A stretch of DNA of 64,000 nucleotides from positions 1 to 64,000 of the forward strand of contig CAZPHD010000012.1 in the NCBI GenBank assembly GCA_964586225.1. The letters are read 5' to 3'. The notes beneath the pieces were generated by a model that saw nothing but the letters and a program-made list of their open reading frames with translations, had not been told where the DNA came from and did no database searches. This stretch comes from JANJUB01 sp964586225. Its GTDB lineage: Bacteria > Armatimonadota > Fimbriimonadia > Fimbriimonadales > Fimbriimonadaceae. Position numbers and translations under genes: made by a program. Below are positions 1-9,121 of the stretch, in pieces (the first letter of the stretch is position 1; the number at the start of each line of letters is the position of its first letter).

Positions 1-382
1 ACGTCATGGTGACGGCCGAAGCAACGCACCACCAGCAGGTGGCCTTGATCAGCACGAACGACGCATACATCAAGTAAAGGCTGAATCCGAAACCGCCCGC
101 AGTGATGAACAAGCCCGCCTTGTGCACCGATTTCTGCGGATCGCCACTCATGGTCTTCATGAGCCCAAGTGCGAACAGCAGCGCATAGGTCAGCAAGCCC
201 AAATGGGCGACCGGTAGGCCCGCAATCGCGGAGTACTTTGAAGCCGCGACTTCACCGCAACCGCCCCCCTTTCCGCAGGCGGCGTCAACGCCTAAGAGGG
301 TCGTCAACGAGAGGTAGCCCGCCACAAAGATGCCGATGGAGGCCAGCACCATCTGGATTCGGTTTCGTAGTATGTCGCTCAT
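1..382 (-). CDS. VKOR-family membrane protein, C-terminus beyond window
   Basis: Partial gene; 127 residues are visible. It belongs to the vitamin K epoxide reductase family, which in bacteria passes electrons from a periplasmic DsbA-like partner to quinone and so drives disulphide bond formation. Seen: a first membrane helix (about 9-30), an extracytoplasmic loop with C36 and C42, helices at about 51-75 and 89-112, and the active-site motif C116-W-W-C119. The four-cysteine layout is the family signature. A fused thioredoxin domain, common in this family, would lie outside the window. The ATG at 380-382 is chosen because a perfect TATAAT lies 11 nt upstream. It diverges from miaB. Confidence 0.85.
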   Translation of the reverse strand, partial: MSDILRNRIQMVLASIGIFVAGYLSLTTLLGVDAACGKGGGCGEVAASKYSAIAGLPVAHLGLLTYALLFALGLMKTMSGDPQKSVHKAGLFITAGGFGFSLYLMYASFVLIKATCWWCVASAVTMT

Positions 383-393
383 GAGCTGCACGA

Positions 394-420
394 ATTATAC
401 GTAGGTTGGGACTGTTCCAA
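394..420 (-). promoter_or_regulatory. Promoter of the VKOR gene
   Basis: On the minus strand a perfect TATAAT (394-399) is preceded by TTGGAA (415-420) with a short 15-nt spacer. The -35 half overlaps an imperfect palindrome (405-421, arms GTTGG and CCAAC) in the divergent VKOR/miaB spacer, which could be an operator. The -10 match is firm; the -35 and operator are guesses. Confidence 0.4.
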
Positions 421-441
421 CTCAACGTCGCTGGTATCCTG

Positions 442-447
442 TAGGTT
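442..447 (+). promoter_or_regulatory. -10 box TAGGTT of miaB, 6 nt before ATG
   Basis: TAGGTT fits the TANNNT pattern and ends 6 nt before the miaB start, the spacing seen at ten other starts here. It implies a leaderless transcript. This is one of the weaker members of the set. Confidence 0.3.
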
Positions 448-453
448 CCTTCG

Positions 454-1674
454 ATGCCGGAAACTCTGCTTCAACCGATTCGAATGGGCGCAAATCGCCC
501 TCGCACCCGACGTGGCACCTACTTCGTGCAGACGTGGGGCTGCCAAATGAACGAAGAGGATAGCGAGCAGATGGGGCTGCACCTGCGTGGAATAGGGTTC
601 GAACCTGCCGACAGCGTGGTAGATGCGCAAGTGATCCTGCTCAACACCTGTAGCGTGCGTCGAAAGCCCGAGGATAAGGCATTCTCGCTGCTGGGTGAAC
701 TCGCGTTGTTGAAAGAAGTGCGGCCCGAGATCGTGGTGGGGGTTTGCGGGTGTATGGCACAGCTTCGCGCGGATGAGATCAAGCGTCGCGCCCCGTTTGT
801 CGACTTGGTGCTCGGAACCGGCGATCTGAGCCACGAGGCCGGTCTGGTCGAGGAAGCGCTTCAGAACCGACAGTTCGCCAAACGCGTTGAGCTTCCCGAG
901 CGCAAGGGCAAGGTGGTCACGGATCTCCCGCAGCGGCAGGTGGATCGCGCCACGAAGCTGAAGGCGTTCGTGCCCATTCAGTACGGCTGCGACAAGTTCT
1001 GCACGTTCTGCATCGTGCCCACAACTCGTGGTCGGGAACGGAGCCGCCCGACGGATCAGATCNNNNNNNNNNCCCGGGACTTCAAGCAAGACCTGATCGC
1101 CACGATTCGCGATTGTCCATCGGTGATGGAGCATGTGCATCTGCCGCTTCAGTCGGGCAACGACGAGGTGCTCAAAGCGATGCACCGTGTCTACACGACC
1201 GAGGGATATCGACAGATCGTCCGCGAGCTTCGTGAGGCGATGCCGCAGGTTGCGATTTCGACGGACATCATTGTTGGCTTTCCGGGTGAGACGGAAGAAC
1301 AGTTCGAAGACACGTTGCGCCTGGTTGAAGAGGTTCGCTTCGACGGGGCGTTCATGTTTATCTACAGCCCCCGCCCCGGCACGCCCGCGGGCGACATGGA
1401 GCAGCTCCCCCTTCACGTGCGAAAATCACGCATGGACCGGCTGATGGAGCTTCAGAACCGCATCAGCATTGAGATCAATTCCTCAATGGTCGGTCGTGAG
1501 TTTGAGGTCTTGGTTGAGGGGCCGTCGCCGAAGAATCCGGCTCGGCTTCAGGGCTATTCGCGCGAGTTCAAGATGATGCACTTCGAGGGTCCGGCTTCGT
1601 TGACGGGTCAGCTCGTTCGCGTGCGTGCGACGTCATCGCACCTCTGGGGCCTCGGCGGCGAGTTGTTGGATTGA
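454..1674 (+). CDS. miaB: tRNA 2-methylthio-N6-isopentenyladenosine synthase MiaB (interrupted by assembly gap)
   Basis: Radical-SAM methylthiotransferase that turns i6A into ms2i6A at position 37 of tRNAs reading UNN codons. The N-terminal domain has the auxiliary-cluster cysteines C30 (TWGCQMN), C66 (NTCSV) and C100 (CGCMAQ). The radical-SAM triad is C179, C183, C186 (GCDKFCTFC). After the gap come HLPLQSGND, the DIIVGFPGET stretch and a C-terminal TRAM domain. A run of 10 N falls after residue 203. The conserved stretch normally found there (LLGQNV motif up to the P-x-D-F segment, roughly 55-60 residues) is missing, so the gap is larger than drawn. Family and closeness to MiaB, rather than RimO or MtaB, are clear. 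Confidence 0.92.
   Translation: MPETLLQPIRMGANRPRTRRGTYFVQTWGCQMNEEDSEQMGLHLRGIGFEPADSVVDAQVILLNTCSVRRKPEDKAFSLLGELALLKEVRPEIVVGVCGCMAQLRADEIKRRAPFVDLVLGTGDLSHEAGLVEEALQNRQFAKRVELPERKGKVVTDLPQRQVDRATKLKAFVPIQYGCDKFCTFCIVPTTRGRERSRPTDQIXXXXRDFKQDLIATIRDCPSVMEHVHLPLQSGNDEVLKAMHRVYTTEGYRQIVRELREAMPQVAISTDIIVGFPGETEEQFEDTLRLVEEVRFDGAFMFIYSPRPGTPAGDMEQLPLHVRKSRMDRLMELQNRISIEINSSMVGREFEVLVEGPSPKNPARLQGYSREFKMMHFEGPASLTGQLVRVRATSSHLWGLGGELLD
1063..1072. other. Assembly gap (10 N) inside miaB
   Basis: Ten N replace conserved miaB sequence. The downstream part resumes in the same frame, so the gap looks like a nominal scaffold join, not a natural deletion. Confidence 0.95.
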
Positions 1675-1704
1675 CGTTCACGGACGCGTCGCGGCTTCCC
1701 GCGA

Positions 1705-2322
1705 TCATTCTTCCTTAAACGACAACTTCAACGTTGGGCGGACGGCTTCGGGGCCCTCCTTCGAGTTGATCTTATAGATCATCGAGCGCGACTCTGCCGG
1801 TGACATCGTGCTCGCAAGGCCAAGCCCCAACGAACCCGCATCACGGGACTTCTTCCAAAGTGCCTTGAAGTTGCCCTTTTCGTCGAGCAGGTTGATCGTG
1901 ATCTTCACACCATCCTTCTCCACGGTCGCGACTCCCTTGCCAAGTCGTGGCTCGATCGGGCCAACGCTGCTGTCGCCGAAGGAGAACGTGTCCTCTTTGA
2001 ACTTGCCCTTGAGACCATACACCTCAAGCGGCCACTCCTTGAGCACTTCGGGCTTAAACACCTCGTTGGCGACATTCCAGACGGTCAGTTCGGCCGAGAC
2101 GAGCTCGCCAGCGGGGGCATCCTTCAAGTCGAACTGCAGGTAGCCGTAGGAATACTCATCGCCGGGTGGAATGGTCGAGTCGATCGCCTGCGAGCCCGAG
2201 CCCCAGACGCAAAGGAACGGCTCGCCACCCGGCGTCGAAGCGTGCGGATAGACCCAGACGTCATCGGAAGGGATAGCGGTCCACGTCGGACCCACGATCA
2301 AGCAAACGAGCGCGGTCAACAT
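1705..2322 (-). CDS. Secreted DNRLRE-like domain protein
   Basis: 205-residue secreted protein of unknown function. A short signal peptide (MLTALVCLIVGPTWTA) is followed by a stretch, YGYLQFDLKDAP then AGELVSAELTVWN, that matches the pattern of DNRLRE-type beta-sandwich domains, often found in secreted carbohydrate-associated proteins. No catalytic motif is visible. The ATG at 2320-2322 is preferred over an upstream in-frame ATG because it starts the signal peptide and has CATAAT ending 6 nt before it. Convergent with miaB, divergent from the metalloprotease. Confidence 0.65.
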   Translation of the reverse strand: MLTALVCLIVGPTWTAIPSDDVWVYPHASTPGGEPFLCVWGSGSQAIDSTIPPGDEYSYGYLQFDLKDAPAGELVSAELTVWNVANEVFKPEVLKEWPLEVYGLKGKFKEDTFSFGDSSVGPIEPRLGKGVATVEKDGVKITINLLDEKGNFKALWKKSRDAGSLGLGLASTMSPAESRSMIYKINSKEGPEAVRPTLKLSFKEE

Positions 2323-2328
2323 GATGTC

Positions 2329-2334
2329 ATTATG
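2329..2334 (-). promoter_or_regulatory. -10 box CATAAT, 6 nt before ATG at 2322
   Basis: CATAAT matches five of six consensus positions and ends exactly 6 nt before the start, which suggests a leaderless transcript for the secreted DNRLRE-like protein. Confidence 0.4.
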
Positions 2335-2404
2335 GCGGGACAGAATGACGGTCGCGTGCCTCACATGGCGATTTCCAACCGTCTTTCTACTTTGAGAATC
2401 CAAT

Positions 2405-5101
2405 ATGAAATCGCTTCGCTTGCTCGTGCTTGCCCTTGCCGTCAGCGCCCATGTTGCCGCGCTTGCCCAGACCAATCCTCCGGCGGATGAAAAGAAGACT
2501 GAACCCGCCAAGACCGAAGATCAGAAGAAGGCCGAAGAATACGACAAGTTCGTCAAGGACTTGAAGAAAGTCGAGGGTCAGTTCCCGATGTATCAGAAGG
2601 GCAAGCAGCTCTTCCTTGAGTTGCCCGAGTCCAACCTTGGCAAGCTCTTCCTGGTTCAAGCCACGTGGGCTACCGGGGCGAGCATGGGCTTGCAGGCGGG
2701 CGATCCCACCGAATACGGCGCAGTCGATGCTTTCCGGTTTGATAAAGTCGACGACAAGGTATGGCTCGTCAAGCCCGCGCGCAAGTACCGCTGGTCAAAC
2801 GATGACCCGCTGGCCCTGGCATCAGAGCGCAGCTTCCCCGAGGCGGTTCTGAGCTCGTTCACGGTGAGCCAGACACACCCGGCTCGAAAGGTCATGCTGT
2901 TCGACGTCACCAACCTGTTCTATGGCGACGTGTTTCGTCTTGGTAACGCGGTCAACATGGGGCTGAGCGGCCAGTTTATGCTCGACCGCGAGAAGTCCGG
3001 GCCGAACCACGTGAAGAGCTTCCCGAAGAACACGGTGGTGCAGATGAACCTGTATTACCAGTCGCAGGGGGGTGGCGCAGGCCCCATGGCGGAGCTGATG
3101 GCCCTGCTTGGGATGAGTGGCAACCATCTGGAAGACGCGCGAAGTGCGCCGCTGAAGATGACCTACAACATGTGGTTCCGCGAAGAGTCCGACTATCGGC
3201 CGCGCTTGGCTGATCCGCGTGTCGGCTACTTCACCGAGGACTTCTACAGCGTTGACCGATTCCTAAACACCGATCGAACTCAGCGATACATTCAGCGGTG
3301 GAATCTCAAGAAGAAAGACCCGACCGCTGCCATGTCAGAGCCGGTCAAACCGATTGTGTGGACGCTCGACCCCAGCATCCCGCCGGCCTACCGCGAAGCG
3401 GTTCGCAAGGGCATTCTGTTTTGGAACAAGGCGTTTGAAAAGCTGGGCTACAAGGACGCTGTCCAGGTTCAAGATGCACCGAACGATAAAGACTACGACC
3501 ATGCTGACGGTCGTTACAACGTCGTTCGTTGGACCATGACGCCAGACGCTGGCTACGCGGTGGCGCTGTTCCGAACGGACCCTTTTACCGGAGAAATCCT
3601 CAACGCAGCCGTCACCTTCGACGCGAACATGCTGCAGTTCGCCCAACAAGAAGCGCTTGACGTTGCCGGTCCAAGCGCAAATGCCCGTCAGCGGGCGATG
3701 GACGTCTTGCTCCGCCGTGAAGGCGCCAAGACGACCGACGAGTTCCATCTTTGGGCGACCGACCGACAGCGGGCGCTGCACCAACTGGACCAGGCCTGGC
3801 AAGGTCAGGGCTGGAGCAAGCACGCGTGTCGTTATGGTCATGGCTTGGCGGACTCGGCGAGCTTTGCCTATACGGCGGCCGCCGCAGCCGGGTTGAACAT
3901 GAGCAAGGAAGACTATGCCAAGCAGTTCATCACCGATGTGGTCAGCCACGAAATCGGCCACTGTATGGGATTGCGCCACAACTTCGTCGCATCAACCAAT
4001 TTGAGCGTGAACGAACTGGCCGATGACCGCGTCACGAACGAGCGCGGAATTACGGCTTCGGTCATGGACTACACCCCCGCCAACATCGTGGCCGCGCTTC
4101 GCGGCGGTCGCAACTTCTACACGCCCACCATTGGCGTGTACGACGTGTGGGCGATTCGATACGGCTATGTGGACGTGGCGGCCGGCTCGCCGATGGGCGA
4201 GCGGTATGCGCTGGATGCGTTGGCTTCTCAGAGCACGCAACCGGGTCTTGCGTTCATGACCGACGAGAACGCCGACAGCTTCAATCCCTTCGTTGCCCGC
4301 TTTGATTGCGCGAAGGATCCCCTCGCCTATAGCGAAGCGATGTTCGAAGCAGCGAAGCGTGTTCGACGTTACGCGATCCAGAGTCTGCCGCGCAACGGCG
4401 AGAGCCCAGCTCGGCGAACAACGCTGGTGATGTCGTCGATCACGACGACGCTCCGCCAAGCGCAGCTGTCAGCCCGGTTTGTAGGCGGCGTGGCAGGAAC
4501 CCGCCACTTCTCGGGCAAGACGCTCGCTCCGGTCCCGGCGGACGACCAACGACGGGCGATGAAGCTCATCGCGGCGTGTTTGTCGCCTGAGCTCGTCAAC
4601 CTGCCGATTGACATCCGCCAGAGCCTGAGCCGCGACATGAATCTGGAGGACTCGAGCACCTGGACGGCCCCGCTGAGGGACGTCGTCGGAACTCGCCAGA
4701 TGCTGATCGTGTCGCAAGTGATGAGCGCTTCAACCGTGGACCGCATCGCGGAGAACGCCTTCAAATGGGGCAACGCGCCAGGGGCGTACACGGTCGACGA
4801 ACACTATCGCACGATCATCGGAGCCGTCTTCAAGGAAATCGGCTCCAACACGAGTGTGGATGGACTTCGCCGAGACCTCCAGCGACACGCGGCGTCGGCG
4901 CTGATGACCCAAGCGGGCGCAGGCCCGGGCCTCATCAGCGATGACGCCCGTATGCTCGCCGCCGACAGCCTTCGATCCCTCTCGGCTCGCTTGGCGGGTC
5001 AGCTGCGCGCGGGCACGCTTGACGGCATGACGAGTGCTCACTATCGTGACCTGAAGTCGCAAATCGACCGGTTCTTGAATCGGCAGGCGGTGGGCAACTA
5101 G
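2405..5101 (+). CDS. Secreted zinc-dependent metalloprotease (DUF5117/DUF4953 family)
   Basis: 898-residue exported protein. A signal peptide (residues 1-22, ending AALAQ) is followed by a lysine/glutamate-rich linker, then a large N-terminal region (DUF5117-like) and a zincin domain with HEIGHCMGLRH beginning at H515. That HExxHxxGxxH motif carries the catalytic glutamate and three zinc-binding histidines of metzincin-like proteases; SVMDY downstream fits a Met-turn. The C-terminal part matches the DUF4953 architecture. These proteins are common in Bacteroidetes, Armatimonadota and related groups and are presumed extracytoplasmic peptidases of unknown substrate. The gene ends 10 nt before the first glycosyltransferase, so co-transcription is possible. 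Confidence 0.85.
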   Translation: MKSLRLLVLALAVSAHVAALAQTNPPADEKKTEPAKTEDQKKAEEYDKFVKDLKKVEGQFPMYQKGKQLFLELPESNLGKLFLVQATWATGASMGLQAGDPTEYGAVDAFRFDKVDDKVWLVKPARKYRWSNDDPLALASERSFPEAVLSSFTVSQTHPARKVMLFDVTNLFYGDVFRLGNAVNMGLSGQFMLDREKSGPNHVKSFPKNTVVQMNLYYQSQGGGAGPMAELMALLGMSGNHLEDARSAPLKMTYNMWFREESDYRPRLADPRVGYFTEDFYSVDRFLNTDRTQRYIQRWNLKKKDPTAAMSEPVKPIVWTLDPSIPPAYREAVRKGILFWNKAFEKLGYKDAVQVQDAPNDKDYDHADGRYNVVRWTMTPDAGYAVALFRTDPFTGEILNAAVTFDANMLQFAQQEALDVAGPSANARQRAMDVLLRREGAKTTDEFHLWATDRQRALHQLDQAWQGQGWSKHACRYGHGLADSASFAYTAAAAAGLNMSKEDYAKQFITDVVSHEIGHCMGLRHNFVASTNLSVNELADDRVTNERGITASVMDYTPANIVAALRGGRNFYTPTIGVYDVWAIRYGYVDVAAGSPMGERYALDALASQSTQPGLAFMTDENADSFNPFVARFDCAKDPLAYSEAMFEAAKRVRRYAIQSLPRNGESPARRTTLVMSSITTTLRQAQLSARFVGGVAGTRHFSGKTLAPVPADDQRRAMKLIAACLSPELVNLPIDIRQSLSRDMNLEDSSTWTAPLRDVVGTRQMLIVSQVMSASTVDRIAENAFKWGNAPGAYTVDEHYRTIIGAVFKEIGSNTSVDGLRRDLQRHAASALMTQAGAGPGLISDDARMLAADSLRSLSARLAGQLRAGTLDGMTSAHYRDLKSQIDRFLNRQAVGN

Positions 5102-5111
5102 CGGCCTCCGC

Positions 5112-5954
5112 ATGATCAGCATCCTCATCGTGAACTGGAACACCCGGGATCTACTCGACGCTTGTCTGAAGTCGATCCCGGGGGAATCCGCTGGGCACGA
5201 GGTGGAAGTCATCGTCGTCGACAATGCGTCGACCGATGGTTCGGCGGAGATGGTTCGAACTCGCCATCCCGCCGTCACGTTGATCGAACCGGGTGCCAAC
5301 ACGGGCTACGCGAAAGGGAACAACCTCGCGTTTGCGGCGAGCCACGGCGAGATCGTGATCACGCTCAACCCCGATACGGAGCTGTACCCGGAGACGCTTG
5401 ATGAACTGGTCAAGGCGTTTGCACGCCTACCCGAAGCAGCGCTGATCGGTGCTCGCCAGATTCATAGCGACGGTCGCACCCAGGCTTCCGTTCGCGGCTT
5501 TCCGAGCTTTCGCGGTATCGTCGGCGACCTCACCAGGCTCGCCAGACTTGATCCTGCGGGTGCGTTTGGGAGTTACCGATTGCCCGCGTTTGACTATGAG
5601 AGGGAGCAACCCGCTCCCCAGCCGATGGGCACGTTTCTGGCGTTTAGGCGTGAAGTGCTGGATCCGGTCCCGTTCGATGAGCAGTTTCCGATCTTCTTCA
5701 ACGAGGTTGACCTGTTGTATCGCCTGCATCTTCAGGGGCGACACGCGTGGTACGTGCCGTCGGTCCGGATCTTGCACCACGGAGGCGAAGGGACGCGCCA
5801 GGTGCGGAAATCCATGATTTGGGAATCTCACCGGAGCCTTGTGCGTTTCTTCGAGAAGCATCATCCCTCGCCGTTCCTGTGGTATCTGAAGTTGCTGGTT
5901 TATGTGGGGGCACTGATTCGTGCCCGAGGGGTCTATGCCGGATTTCGACCTTAG
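5112..5954 (+). CDS. GT2 family glycosyltransferase
   Basis: 280-residue cytoplasmic GT-A enzyme of the rhamnosyltransferase/WbbL-like group. The N-terminus VNWNTRDLL, VVDNASTDGS and the donor-binding NPDTE motif are typical of family GT2. A C-terminal hydrophobic patch may touch the membrane. It is the first of three adjacent surface-polysaccharide genes whose starts overlap the preceding gene ends. The sugar donor and acceptor cannot be told from sequence. Confidence 0.87.
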   Translation: MISILIVNWNTRDLLDACLKSIPGESAGHEVEVIVVDNASTDGSAEMVRTRHPAVTLIEPGANTGYAKGNNLAFAASHGEIVITLNPDTELYPETLDELVKAFARLPEAALIGARQIHSDGRTQASVRGFPSFRGIVGDLTRLARLDPAGAFGSYRLPAFDYEREQPAPQPMGTFLAFRREVLDPVPFDEQFPIFFNEVDLLYRLHLQGRHAWYVPSVRILHHGGEGTRQVRKSMIWESHRSLVRFFEKHHPSPFLWYLKLLVYVGALIRARGVYAGFRP

Positions 5955-6834
5955 CATCACCATTTGCAGTTGGAACACCGTGGACGACCTCCGCGCGTGC
6001 CTGGCCAGCTTGCAGGCGGTGCGCGACGAGGCGAACTTCGAGGTGATCGTCGTGGACAACAACTCGGCCGATGACTCGCCCGATATGGTCGAGCGTGAGT
6101 TTCCGTGGGTGCGGCAGTTTCGCCAGTCGAGAAATCTCGGCTTCACGGGCGGCCAAAACTTCGCCATGGAGCAGCGACAGGGTCGTCATGTGCTCATGCT
6201 CAACTCGGACACCGTCGTCCACCCTGACGCGTTGCGGACCGTGATGACCTACCTAGAGGCCAACCCCGATGTAGGAATGGTCGGGCCCCGACTGCTGAAT
6301 CCGGACGGCTCGCTTCAGTTTTCGTGCCGCCGGTTCCCCAACCCAATCGCCGCGCTCTTTCGAAACACTCCGGTTGGAAAGCTCTTCCCAAACAACCGAT
6401 TTACCCGCGACTATCTGATGCAAGATTGGGGGCACGACGCAGTCCGCGACGTGGATTGGGTTTCCGGGGCGGCGCTGTTTGCGACGGAGGAATGCATTGC
6501 GCGGATCGGACTGCTCGATCCCGAATACTTCATGTTCTGCGAAGATGTGGACTGGTGTTGGCGATGCCACGAGGCCGGTCTTCGCGTGGTCTATCTGCCC
6601 GACGCGGTCATCACGCATGCGATCGGACGCAGCACCGACAAAGCGCCGAACCGCATGATCGGGCGATTTCATCTCAGCATGTTTCGCTTCTATCGGAAGA
6701 ATCAGGTGCCCAAGATGGCCCTACCCGCGCGACCCTTCGCGCTTGCCTTCGCGGCAGGTGCCCTGAGCGTCCGAGCCGGGCTGTTCATCACGAAGAATAA
6801 AATAGACATCCTTCGACGGAAGTTCTCACGATGA
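5935..6834 (+). CDS. GT2 family glycosyltransferase
   Basis: Second GT2 enzyme (299 residues), similar in plan to its neighbour but clearly distinct. ICSWNTVDDLRACL, VVDNNSADDSPD, LNSDTVV and the acceptor-side motif CEDVDWCWR are visible. The ATG at 5935 lies just after a GAGGGG run and overlaps the end of the preceding gene by 20 nt; a GTG at 5920 is the alternative. It probably adds a sugar to the same glycan as its neighbour. Confidence 0.87.
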   Translation: MPDFDLSITICSWNTVDDLRACLASLQAVRDEANFEVIVVDNNSADDSPDMVEREFPWVRQFRQSRNLGFTGGQNFAMEQRQGRHVLMLNSDTVVHPDALRTVMTYLEANPDVGMVGPRLLNPDGSLQFSCRRFPNPIAALFRNTPVGKLFPNNRFTRDYLMQDWGHDAVRDVDWVSGAALFATEECIARIGLLDPEYFMFCEDVDWCWRCHEAGLRVVYLPDAVITHAIGRSTDKAPNRMIGRFHLSMFRFYRKNQVPKMALPARPFALAFAAGALSVRAGLFITKNKIDILRRKFSR

Positions 6835-8912
6835 AAGCCCAGCGCTACTGGATTGCGATTGCGGTAACGGCCTTCTTAGCGCCGCTGCTGGGTGGCCAGA
6901 TTCCGCTCGATCCGCAGGCGATTGAACCCGGAGGGCTGCTGGGCGCGATCTGGAGCGGGTCGCAAGGAGCGTTGCTCGCGCATTTCTTGGTGGTCGTGCC
7001 CTTGCTCGGTGCTTTCATCCTTGCGCTCACCAAGCGGCATGTGCTCCAGTTGCCCGATACGCGGATCGCGGTTGCGCTCGGCGTGTTCCTGCTGTTCCTC
7101 TGGGGAAGCGTTTTGACCTCGCAATACAGCTCGGTGTCGTACAGCGTGGCCTTTGAGTGGACAGCGATGGTCTTGGGGTTGTTTGCGGTAGTCGGGCTAG
7201 CCGGGCGGCAGCAAGGACCGGTCGCGATCTTGGGCACTTTTGTGGCCGGTACGGCCCTTGTAGCCGCGCTGGGCATCCGCGAATACGCGATGCAGCACGA
7301 TCCGAACTGGCGCATCTTCTCGAACTGGGCGAATCCCAACGCCTTGGCCGGCCTGATGCCATTTGGTGTCCTAGGAGGGCTGGGCCTATTGGTGACGTCG
7401 AAGGAGCGTCTTGCCAAGCTGGGGGCGGGGTTGGCGGCATTACTGTCGATGATCGCCCTAGTGTTGACCGCCTCGAAAGGGGGCATACTGGCGATGGCGG
7501 TTGGGCTTGTGGTGCTCTTAGTGTGGTGGCTTTTCGCGGGCGGTCAGCGGCGTCTGACCTTGGCGGCGATCGCCCTTGCCCTGCCGGCGATCGCGTTTGC
7601 GGCGGCGGTTGGGCTGACGGCCTCGCAGCGCGCCAAGACGGCTTCCGGCGGTCCTGCGCTGTCGCGTTTGGCTCAGGCGGGAAACACCCAAGAGCAGAGC
7701 GCGGGCTTCCGCACATTGCTTTGGAAGAGCGCGGTCGAGCTGATCAAGGATCAGCCTTTTGGCAGAGGTATCGGCACGTTCCGGTTTCATAGCGCGCGGC
7801 CCGGCATCATCACCCAGACCCACTTGGCGCATCAATCCTTGCTTCAGCTTGGCGTCGAAGTGGGAATCATCAGCCTCGGGGCCCTGCTCCTCGCCATTGC
7901 CTTTATGGCCATCGAGGGCGTGCGGTCCAATCGCGATTTGCCTGAGCCCGTGCGGCTTTTGCGCGGCGCCGTCTTTGCTGCCCTGGGGGCCGCAATTGCC
8001 CACAACCTGATTGATTCGGACCTGTACGTCATGGGGACGGGGCTGGGCTTCTTCATCTTCTGCGGCCTCTTGCTCGTGCTCTCGCCGGATGGTTTCAACC
8101 CCGAGTACACGCCGCGGCGCTATCGGATGCTCGGGGTGGCGTTGATCAGCGTTACCGGGATCGCGCTCGCCTACTTTGCCTGGGTGGATGTCAAGCTCGG
8201 GGAACTGCGCTTTTTGGCGGGAACCGGAAGTCCGCAGACGGCTCCGGCGTTCGACGCGCTGGTGGGGGTCGCGCCAAGGGATCATCGTGTCTGGTCGCTT
8301 GGCGCGCGTCTCGCTCCCGAACTGCAAGAACGCGAGCGACGCCTCTTAAGATCGATTGAACTTGGGCCGACCATGTCCGCGCTACGGATGCTCTCGACGG
8401 AACGACAGGCCAATGACGACTTTGAGGGGGCTCGACGCTATCTTCAGGATGCCCTGCGCCTGGACCCGAACAACCTGTCGGCATTGTGGCGTCTGGTACA
8501 GGTTCACGAGGCTACAGGTTCGGACGAAGCACGGATCACCGCCGAAAGGCTCCTGCACGTTGAATCTACGCCCTACTATAAGATTCGCTCATTGCCGGAG
8601 TTGGTGCCTACCGAGACGTTCAAAGCCCGAGCTTGGCTCGCGCGAAAGGCGAGTGGCTCCGAGGCGGCGGCCCTCTTACGAGGCGCGTTGGAGGGATACT
8701 TGAGCTACGCCCGCAGTACCGTCCCTATGGTCGTTATGTTTGCGAAAGCCGAACTGGATGGTGGCTACGGAGGGATCACCAGGGAAGAAGCCTACACCAC
8801 GCTCACTGAAGCGATCGACTTGGTCGGGCTGTTTGAGGGCGTCGACCCCCGCGAGACGAGCTTTGCCGCTGAAACGCGCGCCGTGCTGGAGGAAGCGAGG
8901 AACGGGCTGTGA
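6831..8912 (+). CDS. O-antigen ligase/polymerase-like membrane protein with C-terminal TPR region
   Basis: 693 residues. About a dozen hydrophobic helices fill residues 1-460, including the Wzy_C/WaaL-type segment with R and H residues around RGIGTFRFHSARPG and QTHLAHQSLLQLGVEVG. This is the O-antigen ligase family, which joins or polymerises lipid-linked glycans on the periplasmic face. The soluble C-terminal 200 residues contain TPR-like repeats (ARRYLQDALRLDPNNLSAL). Its ATG overlaps the stop of the second GT2 gene (ATGA), so the three are translationally coupled. Whether it is ligase or polymerase cannot be decided. Confidence 0.8.
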   Translation: MKAQRYWIAIAVTAFLAPLLGGQIPLDPQAIEPGGLLGAIWSGSQGALLAHFLVVVPLLGAFILALTKRHVLQLPDTRIAVALGVFLLFLWGSVLTSQYSSVSYSVAFEWTAMVLGLFAVVGLAGRQQGPVAILGTFVAGTALVAALGIREYAMQHDPNWRIFSNWANPNALAGLMPFGVLGGLGLLVTSKERLAKLGAGLAALLSMIALVLTASKGGILAMAVGLVVLLVWWLFAGGQRRLTLAAIALALPAIAFAAAVGLTASQRAKTASGGPALSRLAQAGNTQEQSAGFRTLLWKSAVELIKDQPFGRGIGTFRFHSARPGIITQTHLAHQSLLQLGVEVGIISLGALLLAIAFMAIEGVRSNRDLPEPVRLLRGAVFAALGAAIAHNLIDSDLYVMGTGLGFFIFCGLLLVLSPDGFNPEYTPRRYRMLGVALISVTGIALAYFAWVDVKLGELRFLAGTGSPQTAPAFDALVGVAPRDHRVWSLGARLAPELQERERRLLRSIELGPTMSALRMLSTERQANDDFEGARRYLQDALRLDPNNLSALWRLVQVHEATGSDEARITAERLLHVESTPYYKIRSLPELVPTETFKARAWLARKASGSEAAALLRGALEGYLSYARSTVPMVVMFAKAELDGGYGGITREEAYTTLTEAIDLVGLFEGVDPRETSFAAETRAVLEEARNGL

Positions 8913-8913
8913 G

Positions 8914-9121
8914 CATTTTGGATTTTAGATTTTGGATTTTATTTGGATCGCCGTCTAACTGCCAACTGCCAACTGCCAACCTGCCAACCTGCCAACTGCT
9001 AACTACTAACCTGCCAACTGCTAACTGCTAACTGCTAACTGCTAACTGCCTACTGCCAACTGCCACTGCCAACTGCCAACTGCTAACTGCTAACGGCTAA
9101 CTGCTAACTCAATCCAAAATG
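8914..9121. repeat. Inverted-repeat element enclosing a heptamer array
   Basis: The ends are perfect 11-bp inverted repeats: CATTTTGGATT at 8914-8924 and AATCCAAAATG at 9111-9121. Inside, about 20 tandem copies of CTGCCAA/CTGCTAA (7-bp period) run from about 8956 to 9110. The left end begins 1 nt after the stop of the ligase gene. The right end contains the ATG of the next gene. A shorter element with identical ends lies at 18911-18981. Confidence 0.8.

Noticed and set aside
8956..9110. CRISPR or coding repeat
   Set aside because: A 7-bp period with no spacers and stops in all frames.
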